Positions 52,524 to 62,852 of a DNA stretch of 64,000 bases are shown here, one piece after another. Numbering within the stretch: position 1 is the stretch's first letter; each line of letters opens with the position of its first letter. The notes under the pieces are model-generated. The model did no database searches, was not told the DNA's origin, and saw nothing but the letters and a program-made list of their open reading frames with translations. Made by a program: the position numbers and the translations under genes. The DNA lies in assembly GCF_000832305.1 (NCBI RefSeq), contig NZ_CP010536.1:3968001-4032000 (forward strand), written 5' to 3'. The stretch comes from Cupriavidus basilensis (GTDB lineage: Bacteria; Pseudomonadota; Gammaproteobacteria; Burkholderiales; Burkholderiaceae).

Positions 52524-54191
52524 TTACCGAACAATAGGCTTATACCGAATCCGCTTAGGCTTAGCCCCCTCCTCACCCAGACGTCGCTTCTTATCCGCCT
52601 CATACTCCTGATAGTTGCCAGGGAAGAACTCCACATGCGACTCGCCTTCGAAGGCAAGAATGTGGGTGGCGATCCGGTCCAGGAACCAGCGATCGTGGGA
52701 GATCACCATCACGCACCCGGCGAACTCCAGCAGCGCGTCTTCCAGCGCGCGCAGCGTTTCCACGTCGAGGTCGTTCGACGGTTCGTCGAGCAGCAGCACA
52801 TTGCCGCCGGAGATCAGCGTCTTGGCCAGGTGCAGGCGCCCGCGCTCGCCGCCCGAGAGCGTGCCCACGTGCTTTTGCTGGTCCGAGCCCTTGAAGTTGA
52901 AGCGCCCGATGTAAGCACGCGACGGCGTCTCATAGCGGCCGACCGTCAGCACGTCGGCGCCGCCGGAGATCTCTTCGAACACGGTCTTGCTGCCGTCGAG
53001 TGCATCGCGGCTCTGGTCCACGTAGGCCATCTTCACGGTCGGGCCGACCTTGATTTCGCCGCTGTCCGGCTGTTCCTTGCCGGTGAGCATGCGGAAGAAG
53101 GTCGACTTGCCCGCGCCATTGGGGCCGATGATGCCAACGATGGCGCCAGGCGGCACCTTGAAGCTGAGGTCGTCGATCAGCAGGCGGTCGCCGTAGGCCT
53201 TGCTCACGCCGTTGAACTCGATCACCTCGTTGCCCAGGCGCTCACCCGCGGGGATGAAGATTTCCTGGGTTTCGTTGCGCTTCTGGTATTCCTGGCTGTT
53301 CAGTTCGTCAAAGCGCGCGAGACGTGCCTTGGACTTGGCCTGGCGCCCCTTGGGGTTCTGCCGCACCCATTCCAGCTCCTTGTTCAGCGCTTTCTGGCGC
53401 GCCGACTCGGTCGACTCTTCCTGCTTCAGGCGAGCTTCCTTCTGATCCAGCCACGAGCTGTAGTTGCCCTTCCAGGGAATGCCGTGGCCACGGTCCAGTT
53501 CCAGTATCCATTCCGCGGCGTTGTCGAGGAAGTAGCGATCGTGGGTCACCGCCACCACGGTGCCGGGGAAGCGCGTGAGGAATTGCTCCAGCCATTCCAC
53601 CGATTCCGCATCCAGGTGGTTGGTGGGTTCGTCGAGCAGCAGCATATCGGGGCGCGACAGCAGCAGGCGGCATAGCGCCACGCGGCGCTTCTCGCCACCG
53701 GACAGGTTCCCCACCTTGGCATCCCAGGCCGGCAGGCGCAGCGCATCAGCCGCGATCTCCAGCTGCAGCTCGGCGTTGTTGCCGTCGCTGGCCGCCAGGA
53801 TGGCTTCGTATTTGGCCTGGTCCGCTGCCAGCGCGTCGAAATCCGCGTCCGGCTCGGCATAGGCCGCATAGATCTCGTCGAGCTTCTTGCGGGCTTCGAA
53901 CACGCCGCCCAGCGCGGCTTCCACCGACTCGCGCACGGTTTGCTCGGGATCGAGCTGCGGCTCCTGCGGCAGGTAGCCAATGTTCAGGTTGGGCATGGGC
54001 GTGGCTTCGCCCTCGATTTCCTTGTCGAGGCCAGCCATGATCTTCAGGACGGTCGACTTGCCCGAGCCGTTCAGGCCCAGCACGCCGATCTTGGCGCCCG
54101 GGAAGAAGGACAGGGAAATGTCCTTGAGAATGTGACGCTTGGGCGGGACGATCTTGCCCACGCGGTTCATGGTGAAAACGTACTGTGCCAT
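52524..54191 (-). CDS. ettA: ABC-F translation factor EttA (energy-dependent translational throttle)
   Basis: 555 residues, identical in length to E. coli EttA. Two ABC domains without membrane parts: Walker [10 protein letters not shown] and GPNGAGKST; signatures [16 protein letters not shown] and [15 protein letters not shown]; Walker [12 protein letters not shown] and [11 protein letters not shown]. The arm and linker between them are present. EttA binds the ribosomal E site and gates translation at low energy charge. The start [11 protein letters not shown] at 54191 matches the family. Confidence 0.95.
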   Translation of the reverse strand: MAQYVFTMNRVGKIVPPKRHILKDISLSFFPGAKIGVLGLNGSGKSTVLKIMAGLDKEIEGEATPMPNLNIGYLPQEPQLDPEQTVRESVEAALGGVFEARKKLDEIYAAYAEPDADFDALAADQAKYEAILAASDGNNAELQLEIAADALRLPAWDAKVGNLSGGEKRRVALCRLLLSRPDMLLLDEPTNHLDAESVEWLEQFLTRFPGTVVAVTHDRYFLDNAAEWILELDRGHGIPWKGNYSSWLDQKEARLKQEESTESARQKALNKELEWVRQNPKGRQAKSKARLARFDELNSQEYQKRNETQEIFIPAGERLGNEVIEFNGVSKAYGDRLLIDDLSFKVPPGAIVGIIGPNGAGKSTFFRMLTGKEQPDSGEIKVGPTVKMAYVDQSRDALDGSKTVFEEISGGADVLTVGRYETPSRAYIGRFNFKGSDQQKHVGTLSGGERGRLHLAKTLISGGNVLLLDEPSNDLDVETLRALEDALLEFAGCVMVISHDRWFLDRIATHILAFEGESHVEFFPGNYQEYEADKKRRLGEEGAKPKRIRYKPIVR

Positions 54192-54255
54192 GCGGATCCG
54201 GGTGAAATTGGGGGGAATCGGCCAAGTGTAGCAAAGCCGGTCCGCACAAGGCCCG

Positions 54256-55011
54256 TCAGGACGCCCCTGAGGACGCCTTCCTGGCGCCCGGCGTGCCGGC
54301 AGTACGCTTGCGCGCACGGGTCAGGCTGGATGTCAGGCGGCGGTAAGCAATATCCATATGCCGCTGCATGACCGCGCGCGCGCGCTCCGGATCCTTGCCG
54401 CGCAGCGCCGCCAGGACTTCGCGATGCTCGGCGATGGCCTGGGCCCAGACCTCGGGCGTCTCGAAGTGGCTGTTCAACTGATCGAACAGCGGCCCGAGGC
54501 GCAAGTCGAAGAGCCGGCGCACCACGCCCACCAGCACGCTGTTGCCGGTGGCTTGCGCCACCCGCACATGGAACAAGCGATCCGCATCGATCGGCTTGAT
54601 GCCGGCGGCGGCTTCGGCGGCCATCTGCGCGATGGCTTGCTCGATGGCATCGAACTGGGCCTTGCGCCCGCTCCTGGCGGCCAGCGCAGCGACCTCACCC
54701 TCCACCAGCGCACGCGCGCGAATCAGTTCGAGCGGCCCTTCCTCGCCGGACAGGTCGAAGCCCGCGTCGGCGGATGACGGCGGCTCGCACACATAGATGC
54801 CGGAGCCCATCCGCACTTCGATATAGCCCTCGACCTCGAGCGCGATCAACGCCTCGCGCAGCGATGGGCGGCTCACGCCGAGCTGCACCGACAAATCCCG
54901 CTCCGCCGGCAGGCGCGAGCCCACCGGAAATTCGCCGGCCTGGATCAGCGTGCGCAACTGGGCGCTGATCTGGCGGTATAGGCGTTGCGGTTCGATCGAA
55001 TGGATAGGCAT
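54256..55011 (-). CDS. FadR-type GntR-family regulator
   Basis: 251 residues: N-terminal winged helix with the GntR run [20 protein letters not shown], then [20 protein letters not shown], and a C-terminal FadR-type FCD ligand domain (histidine/aspartate metal site in [23 protein letters not shown] region and [10 protein letters not shown]). It is divergent from the dehydratase and sugar ABC transporter genes, so it probably represses them and is released by the sugar acid. The start at 55011 has a poor ribosome site; longer in-frame starts up to 55131 exist. Confidence 0.88.
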   Translation of the reverse strand: MPIHSIEPQRLYRQISAQLRTLIQAGEFPVGSRLPAERDLSVQLGVSRPSLREALIALEVEGYIEVRMGSGIYVCEPPSSADAGFDLSGEEGPLELIRARALVEGEVAALAARSGRKAQFDAIEQAIAQMAAEAAAGIKPIDADRLFHVRVAQATGNSVLVGVVRRLFDLRLGPLFDQLNSHFETPEVWAQAIAEHREVLAALRGKDPERARAVMQRHMDIAYRRLTSSLTRARKRTAGTPGARKASSGAS

Positions 55012-55336
55012 GTGCAGCCCGAGCGTCTGGCGGAATTGGTTTGACCATTTGTCCAGCCGGCTGGAGTCTAGGCAGCGCGCCAGCGAATGTCCAGGCGGAT
55101 TCATCGCGCGCCGCAGCATGCGCGGCGGCATCGGTAAAGACCACTAATTGGTAATACCAGTTTACCTGTCCAGACTCGTGAACTAGACTCCGCTCACTCG
55201 GCATGCATGCGGCAAGGCAGTGCAATCAGTCGTGGGCATCCGTATCTGCAGCGCACAATAAAGCGGGCATCAGCACACGTAGCGCCTACGCGCCAGCCGT
55301 CGCTGCGCGGCCCCCGCAAAGACGCAGGAGACCCGA

Positions 55337-57070
55337 GTGAACGACGACAAGCCGACGCCCCCCACGCGCCGCAGCCAGGCCTGGTTTGGCCGCCTCGACC
55401 GCGATGGCTTCCTCTATCGCTCGTGGCTCAAGAACCGCGGCATCCCTCACGACCAGTTCGATGGCCGTCCGGTCATCGGCATCTGCAACACCTACTCCGA
55501 GCTCACGCCCTGCAACTCGCATTTCCGCACACTGGCCGAACAGGTCAAGATCGGCGTGTGGGAAGCCGGCGGCTTTCCGCTCGAGTTCCCGGTGATGTCG
55601 CTGGGCGAGACCATGCTGCGCCCCACCGCCATGCTGTTTCGCAACCTGGCGAGCATGGACGTGGAAGAATCGATTCGCGGCAACCCGATCGATGGCGTGG
55701 TGCTGCTGATGGGCTGCGACAAGACCACGCCAGCGCTGATGATGGGCGCGGCCTCGTGCGACCTGCCCACCATCGGCGTCTCCGGCGGCCCCATGCTGAG
55801 CGGCAAGTTCCGCGGCGGCGAACTGGGCTCCGGCACCGATGTGTGGAAGATGTCGGAGCAAGTGCGGGCCGGCCAGATGTCGCAGGAGGACTTCTTCGAG
55901 GCCGAGAGCTGCATGCACCGATCGCACGGCCACTGCATGACGATGGGCACCGCGTCGACCATGGCCAGCATGGTGGAAGCGTTGGGCATGAGCCTGCCCG
56001 GCAACGCGGCGATTCCCGCCGTGGATGGCCGCCGCAATGTGCTGGCGCGCGCGTCGGGGCGCCGCATCGTGGAGATGGTGAAAGACAACCTGGTGATGTC
56101 GAAGATCCTGACCCGCGATGCGTTCGAGAACGCCATCCGCGTCAACGCGGCCATCGGCGGCTCGACCAACGCCGTGATCCACCTGCTGGCCATCGCCGGG
56201 CGCATCGGCGTCGAACTCAAGCTGGAAGACTGGGATGCGCTGGGCCACGAGCTGCCGTGCCTGCTCGACCTGCAGCCATCCGGGCGCCACCTGATGGAGG
56301 ATTTCTATTACGCGGGCGGCCTGCCCGCGGTGATCCGCGAACTGGAGTCGGTGCTTGCGCGCGACGCACTCACCGTCAACGGCAAGACGTTGTGGGACAA
56401 CTGCAAGGACGCGCCCAACTGGAACCGCGAAGTCATCCACGCCTTCGGCGCGCCCTTCAAGGCCAACGCCGGCATTGCTGTGCTGCGCGGCAACCTGTGC
56501 CCCGATGGCGCGGTGATCAAGCCGTCGGCCGCCACGCCGGCGCTGCTCAAGCACACCGGCCGCGCGGTGGTGTTCGAGAACAGCGAGCACATGCATCAGC
56601 GGCTCGACGATGAATCGCTCGACGTCGACGAGACCTGCGTGCTGGTGCTGAAGAACTGCGGCCCGCGTGGCTACCCCGGCATGGCCGAAGCCGGCAATAT
56701 GCCGTTGCCGCCCAAGGTGCTGCGCAAGGGCATCACCGACATGGTCCGCGTGTCGGATGCGCGCATGAGCGGCACGGCTTACGGCACGGTGGTGCTGCAC
56801 GTGGCGCCCGAAGCCGCGGCCGGCGGCCCGCTGGCGCTGGTGAAGGACGGCGACATGGTGGAACTCGATGTGCCCATGCGCAAGCTGCACCTGCATGTCG
56901 ATGAAGCGGAGCTGCAGCGCCGCCGCGCCGCGTGGCAGGCGCCCGCGCTGCCGATGGCGCGCGGCTGGACGCGCCTGTATGTCGAGCACGTGCAGCAAGC
57001 CAACCTGGGCGCCGACATGGATTTCCTGGTGGGCAAAAGCGGCGCCGCGGTGCCCAAGGACAACCACTGA
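55337..57070 (+). CDS. IlvD/Edd-family sugar-acid dehydratase, likely L-arabinonate dehydratase
   Basis: 577 residues from a GTG start with GCAGGAGA upstream. The three cysteines reported to hold the [2Fe-2S] cluster of Rhizobium L-arabinonate dehydratase (59, 127, 200) are at exactly these positions here (LTPCNS, MGCDKT, HGHCMT). The catalytic serine region RVSDARMSGTAYG is at about residue 478, two short of the reported 480. The enzyme would turn an aldonic acid into the 2-keto-3-deoxy acid. The sugar ABC transporter genes follow on the same strand. Whether arabinonate, xylonate or another acid is the true substrate is open. Confidence 0.85.
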   Translation: MNDDKPTPPTRRSQAWFGRLDRDGFLYRSWLKNRGIPHDQFDGRPVIGICNTYSELTPCNSHFRTLAEQVKIGVWEAGGFPLEFPVMSLGETMLRPTAMLFRNLASMDVEESIRGNPIDGVVLLMGCDKTTPALMMGAASCDLPTIGVSGGPMLSGKFRGGELGSGTDVWKMSEQVRAGQMSQEDFFEAESCMHRSHGHCMTMGTASTMASMVEALGMSLPGNAAIPAVDGRRNVLARASGRRIVEMVKDNLVMSKILTRDAFENAIRVNAAIGGSTNAVIHLLAIAGRIGVELKLEDWDALGHELPCLLDLQPSGRHLMEDFYYAGGLPAVIRELESVLARDALTVNGKTLWDNCKDAPNWNREVIHAFGAPFKANAGIAVLRGNLCPDGAVIKPSAATPALLKHTGRAVVFENSEHMHQRLDDESLDVDETCVLVLKNCGPRGYPGMAEAGNMPLPPKVLRKGITDMVRVSDARMSGTAYGTVVLHVAPEAAAGGPLALVKDGDMVELDVPMRKLHLHVDEAELQRRRAAWQAPALPMARGWTRLYVEHVQQANLGADMDFLVGKSGAAVPKDNH

Positions 57071-57183
57071 GGCACGCTGGCGCCCCACGAATCACCACGG
57101 CAATCCAATCCAATCGCGGCGAACTGCCGCCCCCGGCATGAACGGGCATGAATGGGCACGAACGGCTCACGGAGACACCACGC

Positions 57184-58353
57184 ATGGCATCGGTCCAGAT
57201 TCGCGGCATCCAGAAATACTTCGGCAGCACGCAGGTGATCCGCGGCGTGGACATCGATATTGCCGATGGCCAGTTCACCGTGCTGGTGGGGCCGTCGGGC
57301 TGCGGCAAGTCCACGCTGCTGCGCATGATCGCCGGGCTGGAGGAGATCACCACCGGCGAGATCGCCATCGGCAACCGCGTGGTCAACCGCCTGCCGCCAA
57401 AGGAGCGCGATATCGCCATGGTGTTCCAGAACTATGCGCTCTACCCGCATATGACGGTCTACGACAACATGGCCTTCTCGCTCAAGCTCGCCAAGGGCGA
57501 CAAGGAAGAGATCAAGCGGAAAGTGGCCAAGGCATCTGCCATCCTCGGCCTGGACAGTTTGCTGGAGCGTTACCCGCGCCAGCTCTCGGGCGGCCAGCGC
57601 CAGCGCGTGGCCATGGGCCGCGCCATCGTGCGCGATCCGCAGGTGTTCCTGTTCGACGAGCCGCTCTCCAACCTGGACGCCAAGCTGCGCGTGCAGATGC
57701 GCGCGGAGATCAAGGAGCTGCACCAGCGCCTGCGCACCACCTCGGTCTACGTCACGCACGACCAGATCGAAGCCATGACCATGGCCGACCAGATCGTGGT
57801 GATGCGTGACGGCCGCGTGGAGCAGCGCGGCAAGCCGCTGGCGCTCTACGATCATCCCGACAACCTCTTCGTGGCCGGCTTTATCGGCTCCCCGGCGATG
57901 AACTTCGTGCCTGGCGTGCTGCGCCGCAGTGGCGGCGATGCCGCGGTCGAGTTTCCCGACGGCACGCGCCTGCCGGCGCCCGCGCGCTTCGATGCCACCG
58001 CCGGCACCGACGGCCAGCGCGTGATCTACGGCGTGCGGCCCGAGCACCTGACCCTGGGCATGCCGGGCCAGGGCCTGCAAACGCGCGTGTCGGTGGTCGA
58101 ACCCACCGGCGCCAACACCGAGATCTATTCCCGCTTCTGCGAGGCGGAATTCATCTCGATCTTCCGCGAGCGCCATGACTTCGCCGCGGGCGACATCCTG
58201 AACCTGGTGCCCGACCACCAGCACACACATCTGTTCGATGCCGACTCGGGCCAGACGCTGTTGCAGCGTGGACCGGCGGCGGCGGACGATCCGGGAAGCA
58301 GGCATGACCAGCACGGGGCGCAGCCCCTGACCACGGAGGAGACAAAGCAATGA
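57184..58353 (+). CDS. Sugar ABC transporter ATP-binding protein (UgpC/MsmK type)
   Basis: 389 residues. ABC domain with Walker [10 protein letters not shown], signature [15 protein letters not shown], Walker [13 protein letters not shown] and switch histidine in [12 protein letters not shown]; the C-terminal TOBE/MalK-like regulatory domain follows from about residue 240. Such ATPases energise carbohydrate importers. The start at 57184 (MASVQIRGI) is preceded by CACGGAGA. Its stop overlaps the binding-protein start by four bases. The last 50 residues are a polar tail not found in all members. Confidence 0.92.
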   Translation: MASVQIRGIQKYFGSTQVIRGVDIDIADGQFTVLVGPSGCGKSTLLRMIAGLEEITTGEIAIGNRVVNRLPPKERDIAMVFQNYALYPHMTVYDNMAFSLKLAKGDKEEIKRKVAKASAILGLDSLLERYPRQLSGGQRQRVAMGRAIVRDPQVFLFDEPLSNLDAKLRVQMRAEIKELHQRLRTTSVYVTHDQIEAMTMADQIVVMRDGRVEQRGKPLALYDHPDNLFVAGFIGSPAMNFVPGVLRRSGGDAAVEFPDGTRLPAPARFDATAGTDGQRVIYGVRPEHLTLGMPGQGLQTRVSVVEPTGANTEIYSRFCEAEFISIFRERHDFAAGDILNLVPDHQHTHLFDADSGQTLLQRGPAAADDPGSRHDQHGAQPLTTEETKQ

Positions 58354-59672
58354 GCACACCGAGCAACTTCACGAGACGCGATTTCCTGGTGTCCACGGCG
58401 GCCGTTGCCGCCACCACGGCGATCGGCGGCCATGCCTTCGCCGCGCCGGCTGCACTGCAATACAAGCCGGAAGCCGGCGCCAAGCTGCGCGTGCTGCGCT
58501 GGAAGCGTTTCGTGCAGGGCGATGAAGACCTGTGGAACGCCAACACGAAGAAGTTCACCGAGCTGACCGGCGTCGAGGTACGCGTCGACAACGAAGGCTG
58601 GGAAGACGTGCGGCCCAAGGCCGCCGTCGCGGCCAGCGTCGGCAGCGGGCCGGACGTCATCGTTGGCTGGTTCGATGACCCGCAGCAGTACCCTGAAAAG
58701 CTGGTCGACCTGACCGACCTGGCCACCTACCTGGGCGGCAAATACGGCGGCTGGTACGACGTGTGCCGCAAGTACGGCACGCACAACGGCAAGTGGATCG
58801 GCCTGCCGCTGGGCGTGGTCGGCAACGCGCTGGTCTATCGCGAGAGCCACATCAGGGCAGCGGGGTTCGACACCGTGCCCAAGGACCTCCCCGGCTTCCT
58901 CAAGCTGTGCCAGGGCCTCAAGGCCAAGAACACGCCGTGCGGCTTCGCGCTCGGCAAGGCCGTGGGCGACGGCAACAACTGGGCACACTGGCTGCTGTGG
59001 TCGCACGGCGGCATGCTGGTCGACACCAAGGGCAAGGTCGTGGTCAACTCGCCCGAGACGTGGGCCGCGCTGGAATATGCCAGGCAGCTCTACGCCACCT
59101 TCGTGCCCGGCACGCTGTCGTGGCAAGACCCGTCCAACAACAAGGCCTTCCTCGACGGCCAGATCAGCCTGACCGCCAATGGCATCTCGGTCTACTACGC
59201 AGCCAAGAATTCGAAGGAGCCCAAGCTGCAGGAAATGGCGCGCGACATCCAGCACGCGCACTTCCCCATCGGCACGCCCGGCAGGCCCACCGAGCTGATG
59301 CAGATCACGCAGATGATGCTGTTCAGGTATTCCAAGTTCCCGAACGCAGCCAAGGCCTACCTGCAGTTCATGATGGAGCCGGAGCAGTACAACCCGTGGA
59401 TGGAAGCCGCCATCGGTTACGTCAGCCAGCCGCTCAAGGCCTATGAGGCCAATCCGATCTGGACGGCCGACCCCAAGCACACCGTCTATCGCGATTCCGC
59501 CGGGCTGATGCTCGACAACGGCCACGCCGGGCCGCTGGGCACGGCCTCGGCCGCAGCCATGGCGGACTACATCGTGGTCGACATGGTGGCCGAAGCGGCC
59601 AGCGGCTCCAAGACACCTAAGGAAGCGGCGGCGCGCGCGGCGGAGCGGGCGCAGCGGTACTACAAGGCCTAG
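58350..59672 (+). CDS. Sugar ABC transporter substrate-binding protein
   Basis: 440-residue extracellular solute-binding protein, family 1. A twin-arginine signal ([20 protein letters not shown]) ends in HAFAAPA, so it is probably exported folded. The mature part has [20 protein letters not shown] and [19 protein letters not shown] of the family. It is translated with the ATPase gene (ATGA overlap) and feeds the two permeases downstream. The ligand should be the sugar or sugar acid processed by the dehydratase. Confidence 0.92.
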   Translation: MSTPSNFTRRDFLVSTAAVAATTAIGGHAFAAPAALQYKPEAGAKLRVLRWKRFVQGDEDLWNANTKKFTELTGVEVRVDNEGWEDVRPKAAVAASVGSGPDVIVGWFDDPQQYPEKLVDLTDLATYLGGKYGGWYDVCRKYGTHNGKWIGLPLGVVGNALVYRESHIRAAGFDTVPKDLPGFLKLCQGLKAKNTPCGFALGKAVGDGNNWAHWLLWSHGGMLVDTKGKVVVNSPETWAALEYARQLYATFVPGTLSWQDPSNNKAFLDGQISLTANGISVYYAAKNSKEPKLQEMARDIQHAHFPIGTPGRPTELMQITQMMLFRYSKFPNAAKAYLQFMMEPEQYNPWMEAAIGYVSQPLKAYEANPIWTADPKHTVYRDSAGLMLDNGHAGPLGTASAAAMADYIVVDMVAEAASGSKTPKEAAARAAERAQRYYKA

Positions 59673-59761
59673 TGACCAACGCCGAAAGCGAGATGAGGGC
59701 GCCGCGGCGGCGCCGCGCCCTCCGAGCCGAACCCTGCGAGGTGAGCCATGCGAGGTGAACC

Positions 59762-60661
59762 ATGATTTCCCGCCTGCTGAACAACCGCCATGCGCTGGGG
59801 CTGCTGTTCATGCTGCCCACCGCGCTATTGCTGCTGGTTTTCCTGACGTACCCGCTCGGCCTTGGCGTATGGCTCGGCTTCACCAACACCAAGATCGGCG
59901 GCACCGGAGAATGGATCGGCCTGTCCAACTACAGCTACCTGGCAGGCGACTCGCTGACGCAACTGGCACTGTTCAATACGATCTTCTACACCGTGGTGGC
60001 CAGCGTGGTGAAATTCGCGCTAGGCCTGTGGCTGGCGCTGCTGCTCAACAAGAACCTGCCATTCAAGTCCTTTTTCCGCGCTATCGTGCTGCTGCCATGG
60101 ATCGTGCCGACCGCGCTGTCGGCACTGGCATTCTGGTGGATCTACGACGCGCAGTTCTCCATCATCAGCTGGACACTGGTCAAGCTAGGGCTGATCGATC
60201 GCTATATCGACTTCCTGGGCGACCCATGGCTGGCGCGCTTCTCTACCATCGCGGCCAATGTCTGGCGCGGCATTCCCTTTGTCGCCATCTCCTTGCTGGC
60301 TGGCTTGCAGACGATCTCGCCCACGTTGTACGAGGCCGCGTCCATCGACGGCGTCACGCCATGGCAGCAGTTCCGCTATGTCACGCTGCCGCTGCTGACG
60401 CCGATCATCGCCGTGGTGATGACCTTCTCGGTGCTGTTTACGTTCACCGACTTCCAGCTGATCTATGTGCTCACGCGCGGCGGCCCGCTCAACGCCACGC
60501 ACCTGATGGCCACGCTGTCGTTCCAGCGCGCGATTCCCGGCGGCTCGCTGGGCGAAGGCGCGGCGATCGCCACCATGATGGTGCCCTTCCTGCTGGCCGC
60601 CATCCTGTTTTCATACTTCGGCCTGCAGCGGCGCGGCTGGCAACAGGGAGGCGACAAATGA
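59762..60661 (+). CDS. Sugar ABC transporter permease (UgpA/MalF type)
   Basis: 299 residues, six membrane helices. The cytoplasmic EAA loop is read as YEAASIDGVTPWQQFRYVTLP, written here in its first 19-21 positions. A ribosome site GAGGTGA precedes the ATG. It overlaps the second permease by four bases (ATGA). Together they form the membrane channel of a carbohydrate importer of the CUT1 class. Confidence 0.92.
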   Translation: MISRLLNNRHALGLLFMLPTALLLLVFLTYPLGLGVWLGFTNTKIGGTGEWIGLSNYSYLAGDSLTQLALFNTIFYTVVASVVKFALGLWLALLLNKNLPFKSFFRAIVLLPWIVPTALSALAFWWIYDAQFSIISWTLVKLGLIDRYIDFLGDPWLARFSTIAANVWRGIPFVAISLLAGLQTISPTLYEAASIDGVTPWQQFRYVTLPLLTPIIAVVMTFSVLFTFTDFQLIYVLTRGGPLNATHLMATLSFQRAIPGGSLGEGAAIATMMVPFLLAAILFSYFGLQRRGWQQGGDK

Positions 60662-61545
60662 AAGCGACGGCCGCAGCGCAGCAGCAGGACACGGCGCAGG
60701 GGATGGATTACCTGCAATCGATGCCGCGTCGCTGGGTGACCATCTACATCCCGCTAGGCATCTTCGTCTTCGTGCTGCTGTTCCCCTTCTACTGGATGGC
60801 GATCACTGCCTTCAAGCCCGACGGCGAACTCCTGATGCGCAGCGCCAACCCGTTCTGGGTGATGGCGCCCACGTTCGCCCACTTCAAGAAGCTGCTGTTC
60901 GACACCCCCTACCCGGAGTGGCTGCTCAATACCGTGATCGTCTCGACGATCTCCACCTTTGCCTCGCTGGCCGCCAGCGTGCTGGCCGCGTACGCCATCG
61001 AGCGGCTGCGCTTCCAGGGCGCGAAGCAGGTGGGCCTGGCCGTCTTCCTGGCCTACCTGATCCCGCCCTCGATCCTGTTCATCCCCCTGGCATCGATCGT
61101 GTTCCAGCTCGGCCTGTTCGATACGCGCTGGGCGCTGATCCTCACCTACCCCACCTTCCTGATCCCGTTCTGCACCTGGCTGCTGATGGGCTACTTCCGC
61201 TCCATCCCCTACGAGCTGGAAGAGTGCGCACTGATCGACGGCGCCACGCGCTGGGAGATCCTGGTCAAGATCATCCTGCCGCTGGCCGTGCCGGGGCTGA
61301 TCTCGGCCGGCATCTTCGCCTTCACGCTGTCCTGGAACGAGTTCATTTACGCGCTGACCTTCATCTCCTCGTCGGAGGTGAAGACGGTGCCGGTGGGGAT
61401 CGTCACCGAACTGATTGAAGGCGACGTCTACCACTGGGGCGCGCTGATGGCGGGGGCCTTGCTGGGCTCGCTGCCGGTGGCGCTGGTGTACTCGTTCTTT
61501 GTGGAGTACTACGTGTCGGGCATGACGGGCGCGGTGAAGGAATAG
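60658..61545 (+). CDS. Sugar ABC transporter permease (UgpE/MalG type)
   Basis: 295 residues with six membrane helices and the MalG-type EAA loop (LEECALIDGATRWEILVKII). A strong GGGAGG site precedes the ATG at 60658. It completes the importer: ATPase, binding protein, two permeases, with the dehydratase leading the cluster. A 129-base gap follows to the zinc-ribbon gene. Confidence 0.92.
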   Translation: MKATAAAQQQDTAQGMDYLQSMPRRWVTIYIPLGIFVFVLLFPFYWMAITAFKPDGELLMRSANPFWVMAPTFAHFKKLLFDTPYPEWLLNTVIVSTISTFASLAASVLAAYAIERLRFQGAKQVGLAVFLAYLIPPSILFIPLASIVFQLGLFDTRWALILTYPTFLIPFCTWLLMGYFRSIPYELEECALIDGATRWEILVKIILPLAVPGLISAGIFAFTLSWNEFIYALTFISSSEVKTVPVGIVTELIEGDVYHWGALMAGALLGSLPVALVYSFFVEYYVSGMTGAVKE

Positions 61546-61674
61546 ACGCATGGCGGCAGCCAGCACGCGTGGGGCCTCGGCAGGCTAAAATGCAAGGCTA
61601 TCCTGCCGTGAGCCTGCGCGCCCGGCAGTGTTGCATTCGAATCACTCTGCCCACTCTGCCGCCAGCCCGACCCC

Positions 61675-61899
61675 ATGAGCAAACCCGCCCGCACCCTCAC
61701 CTTCAAGTGCAAGAAGTGCACCAAGCCCGTCACGCTATTCCTGCAGAAGGTGTCCGCCTGTTCGCACATCACGCCGTACCAGGGTTTTTGCAAGTGCGGT
61801 GAAATGGTGCGCCACGCCACCGGCGACAAGGACGCCGTGGAGTCCTTCGTCAGCTCGGTCGACGGCAGCTGGGCCCACCATCACCACCATCACCATTGA
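61675..61899 (+). CDS. Small zinc-ribbon protein ending in seven histidines
   Basis: 74 residues. Two cysteine pairs, KCKKCTKP near residue 11 and FCKCGEM near residue 38, plus a further cysteine (SACSH), suggest a small zinc ribbon. The C-terminus is GSWAHHHHHHH, a natural seven-histidine tail likely to bind metal ions. I do not recognise a family. Its stop lies within the start of the next gene (TTGA overlap), and that gene encodes a putative metallopeptidase, so the two may work together. Confidence 0.75.
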   Translation: MSKPARTLTFKCKKCTKPVTLFLQKVSACSHITPYQGFCKCGEMVRHATGDKDAVESFVSSVDGSWAHHHHHHH

Positions 61900-62453
61900 G
61901 CACCCGTAGCACCCCCGCCCCCACCAGCGAGACCTGGCGCCCCGGCGTCAAGGATCCGCTGCGCTTTCTCGCCGCGTATCCCGACGGCGTGCTCGACCAG
62001 GTGCGCCAGATGGTGGCCGCCAATCGCCTGGGCGAGCACCTGGCAAAAAAATATCCCGCTCGGCACACCGTGCAGACCGATCGCGCGCTGTACGACTTCA
62101 CCGCCGAGCTGAAGCAGGAATTCCTGCGCACCGCACCGCCGATCCACAAGGTCGCGTTCGACGCCAAGATCGACGTGGTCCATCGCGCGCTCGGGCTGCA
62201 CACCGCCATCTCGCGCGTGCAAGGCGGCAAGCTCAAGGCCAAGAAGGAAATCCGCGTGGCGTCGCTGTTCAAGGAAGCACCGCCCGAGTTCCTGCGCATG
62301 ATCGTGGTGCACGAACTCGCCCACCTGAAGGAGAGCGATCACAACAAGGCGTTCTACCGCCTGTGCGAATACATGGAGCCGGCGTACCACCAGCTGGAGT
62401 TCGACACGCGCCTGTTTTTGGCGTGGCGCGAACTGGAGCCGGCGCAGGGCTAG
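61896..62453 (+). CDS. YgjP-like metallopeptidase domain protein (M48-like, DUF45)
   Basis: 185 residues from a TTG start that overlaps the previous stop by four bases. The zinc site HELAHLKESDHNKAFY (HExxH plus a third histidine) is typical of the YgjP/DUF45 group. E. coli YgjP has been linked to metal-dependent nucleotide or peptide hydrolysis, and the biological substrate is uncertain. No signal peptide. The lack of an ATG option nearby supports the TTG start. Confidence 0.82.
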   Translation: MSTRSTPAPTSETWRPGVKDPLRFLAAYPDGVLDQVRQMVAANRLGEHLAKKYPARHTVQTDRALYDFTAELKQEFLRTAPPIHKVAFDAKIDVVHRALGLHTAISRVQGGKLKAKKEIRVASLFKEAPPEFLRMIVVHELAHLKESDHNKAFYRLCEYMEPAYHQLEFDTRLFLAWRELEPAQG

Positions 62454-62472
62454 CCCCCTCTCGTCTCAAGCC

Positions 62473-62850
62473 TCACGCGGCGCCCGGGCTCACCACCACT
62501 GTCTTCCCATACGTCCCCTGAGCCGCCAGGCGATGCAGCACGCAAACCTGCACGTTGCCGGCAAAAGCGGCCTGCCTGACAGCTGCCGCCGTATGCGCCA
62601 GCACAACCGCGGCCATGGCGGCCTGCACTGGCTCAGGACGCGCGTTGGTCATCACGAGGTGCGTCACGATGAAGCCGGCTTCGGGGTCGTCACCGGTCAG
62701 CGCCACTTCCGCCACCAGCAAGCGGCTCTTGAGATCGGCCAGTTGCGCGTAACCGTGGCCGGCGAGCTCGCGGTGCACGCCGGCGAACACCTGCGCGAAA
62801 TCAATCCTGTCGGCGAGTTGCCGTGTGGTTTCCGTAATCAGGTGCGGCAT
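62473..62850 (-). CDS. 5-carboxymethyl-2-hydroxymuconate isomerase family protein
   Basis: 125 residues of the tautomerase superfamily. The N-terminus is Met-Pro-His (MPHLITETTRQL), so after Met removal a catalytic Pro1 is exposed, as in CHMI. The size and the ADLKSRLLVAEVALTGDD region fit the family, which acts in homoprotocatechuate breakdown. None of the other hpa genes is near, so a related isomerase in another ring-cleavage route is possible. It starts two bases after the Bug gene stop, so both are one operon. Confidence 0.85.
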   Translation of the reverse strand: MPHLITETTRQLADRIDFAQVFAGVHRELAGHGYAQLADLKSRLLVAEVALTGDDPEAGFIVTHLVMTNARPEPVQAAMAAVVLAHTAAAVRQAAFAGNVQVCVLHRLAAQGTYGKTVVVSPGAA

Positions 62851-62852
62851 GA

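Noticed and set aside
51900..53675. Plus-strand frame of 591 codons across the palindrome and ettA
   Set aside because: It begins in the insertion-sequence end, reads through hairpins and then runs antisense to ettA.
55207..56613. Plus-strand frame of 468 codons inside the dehydratase
   Set aside because: Out-of-frame shadow of the dehydratase gene, rich in Arg, Ala, Pro and His.
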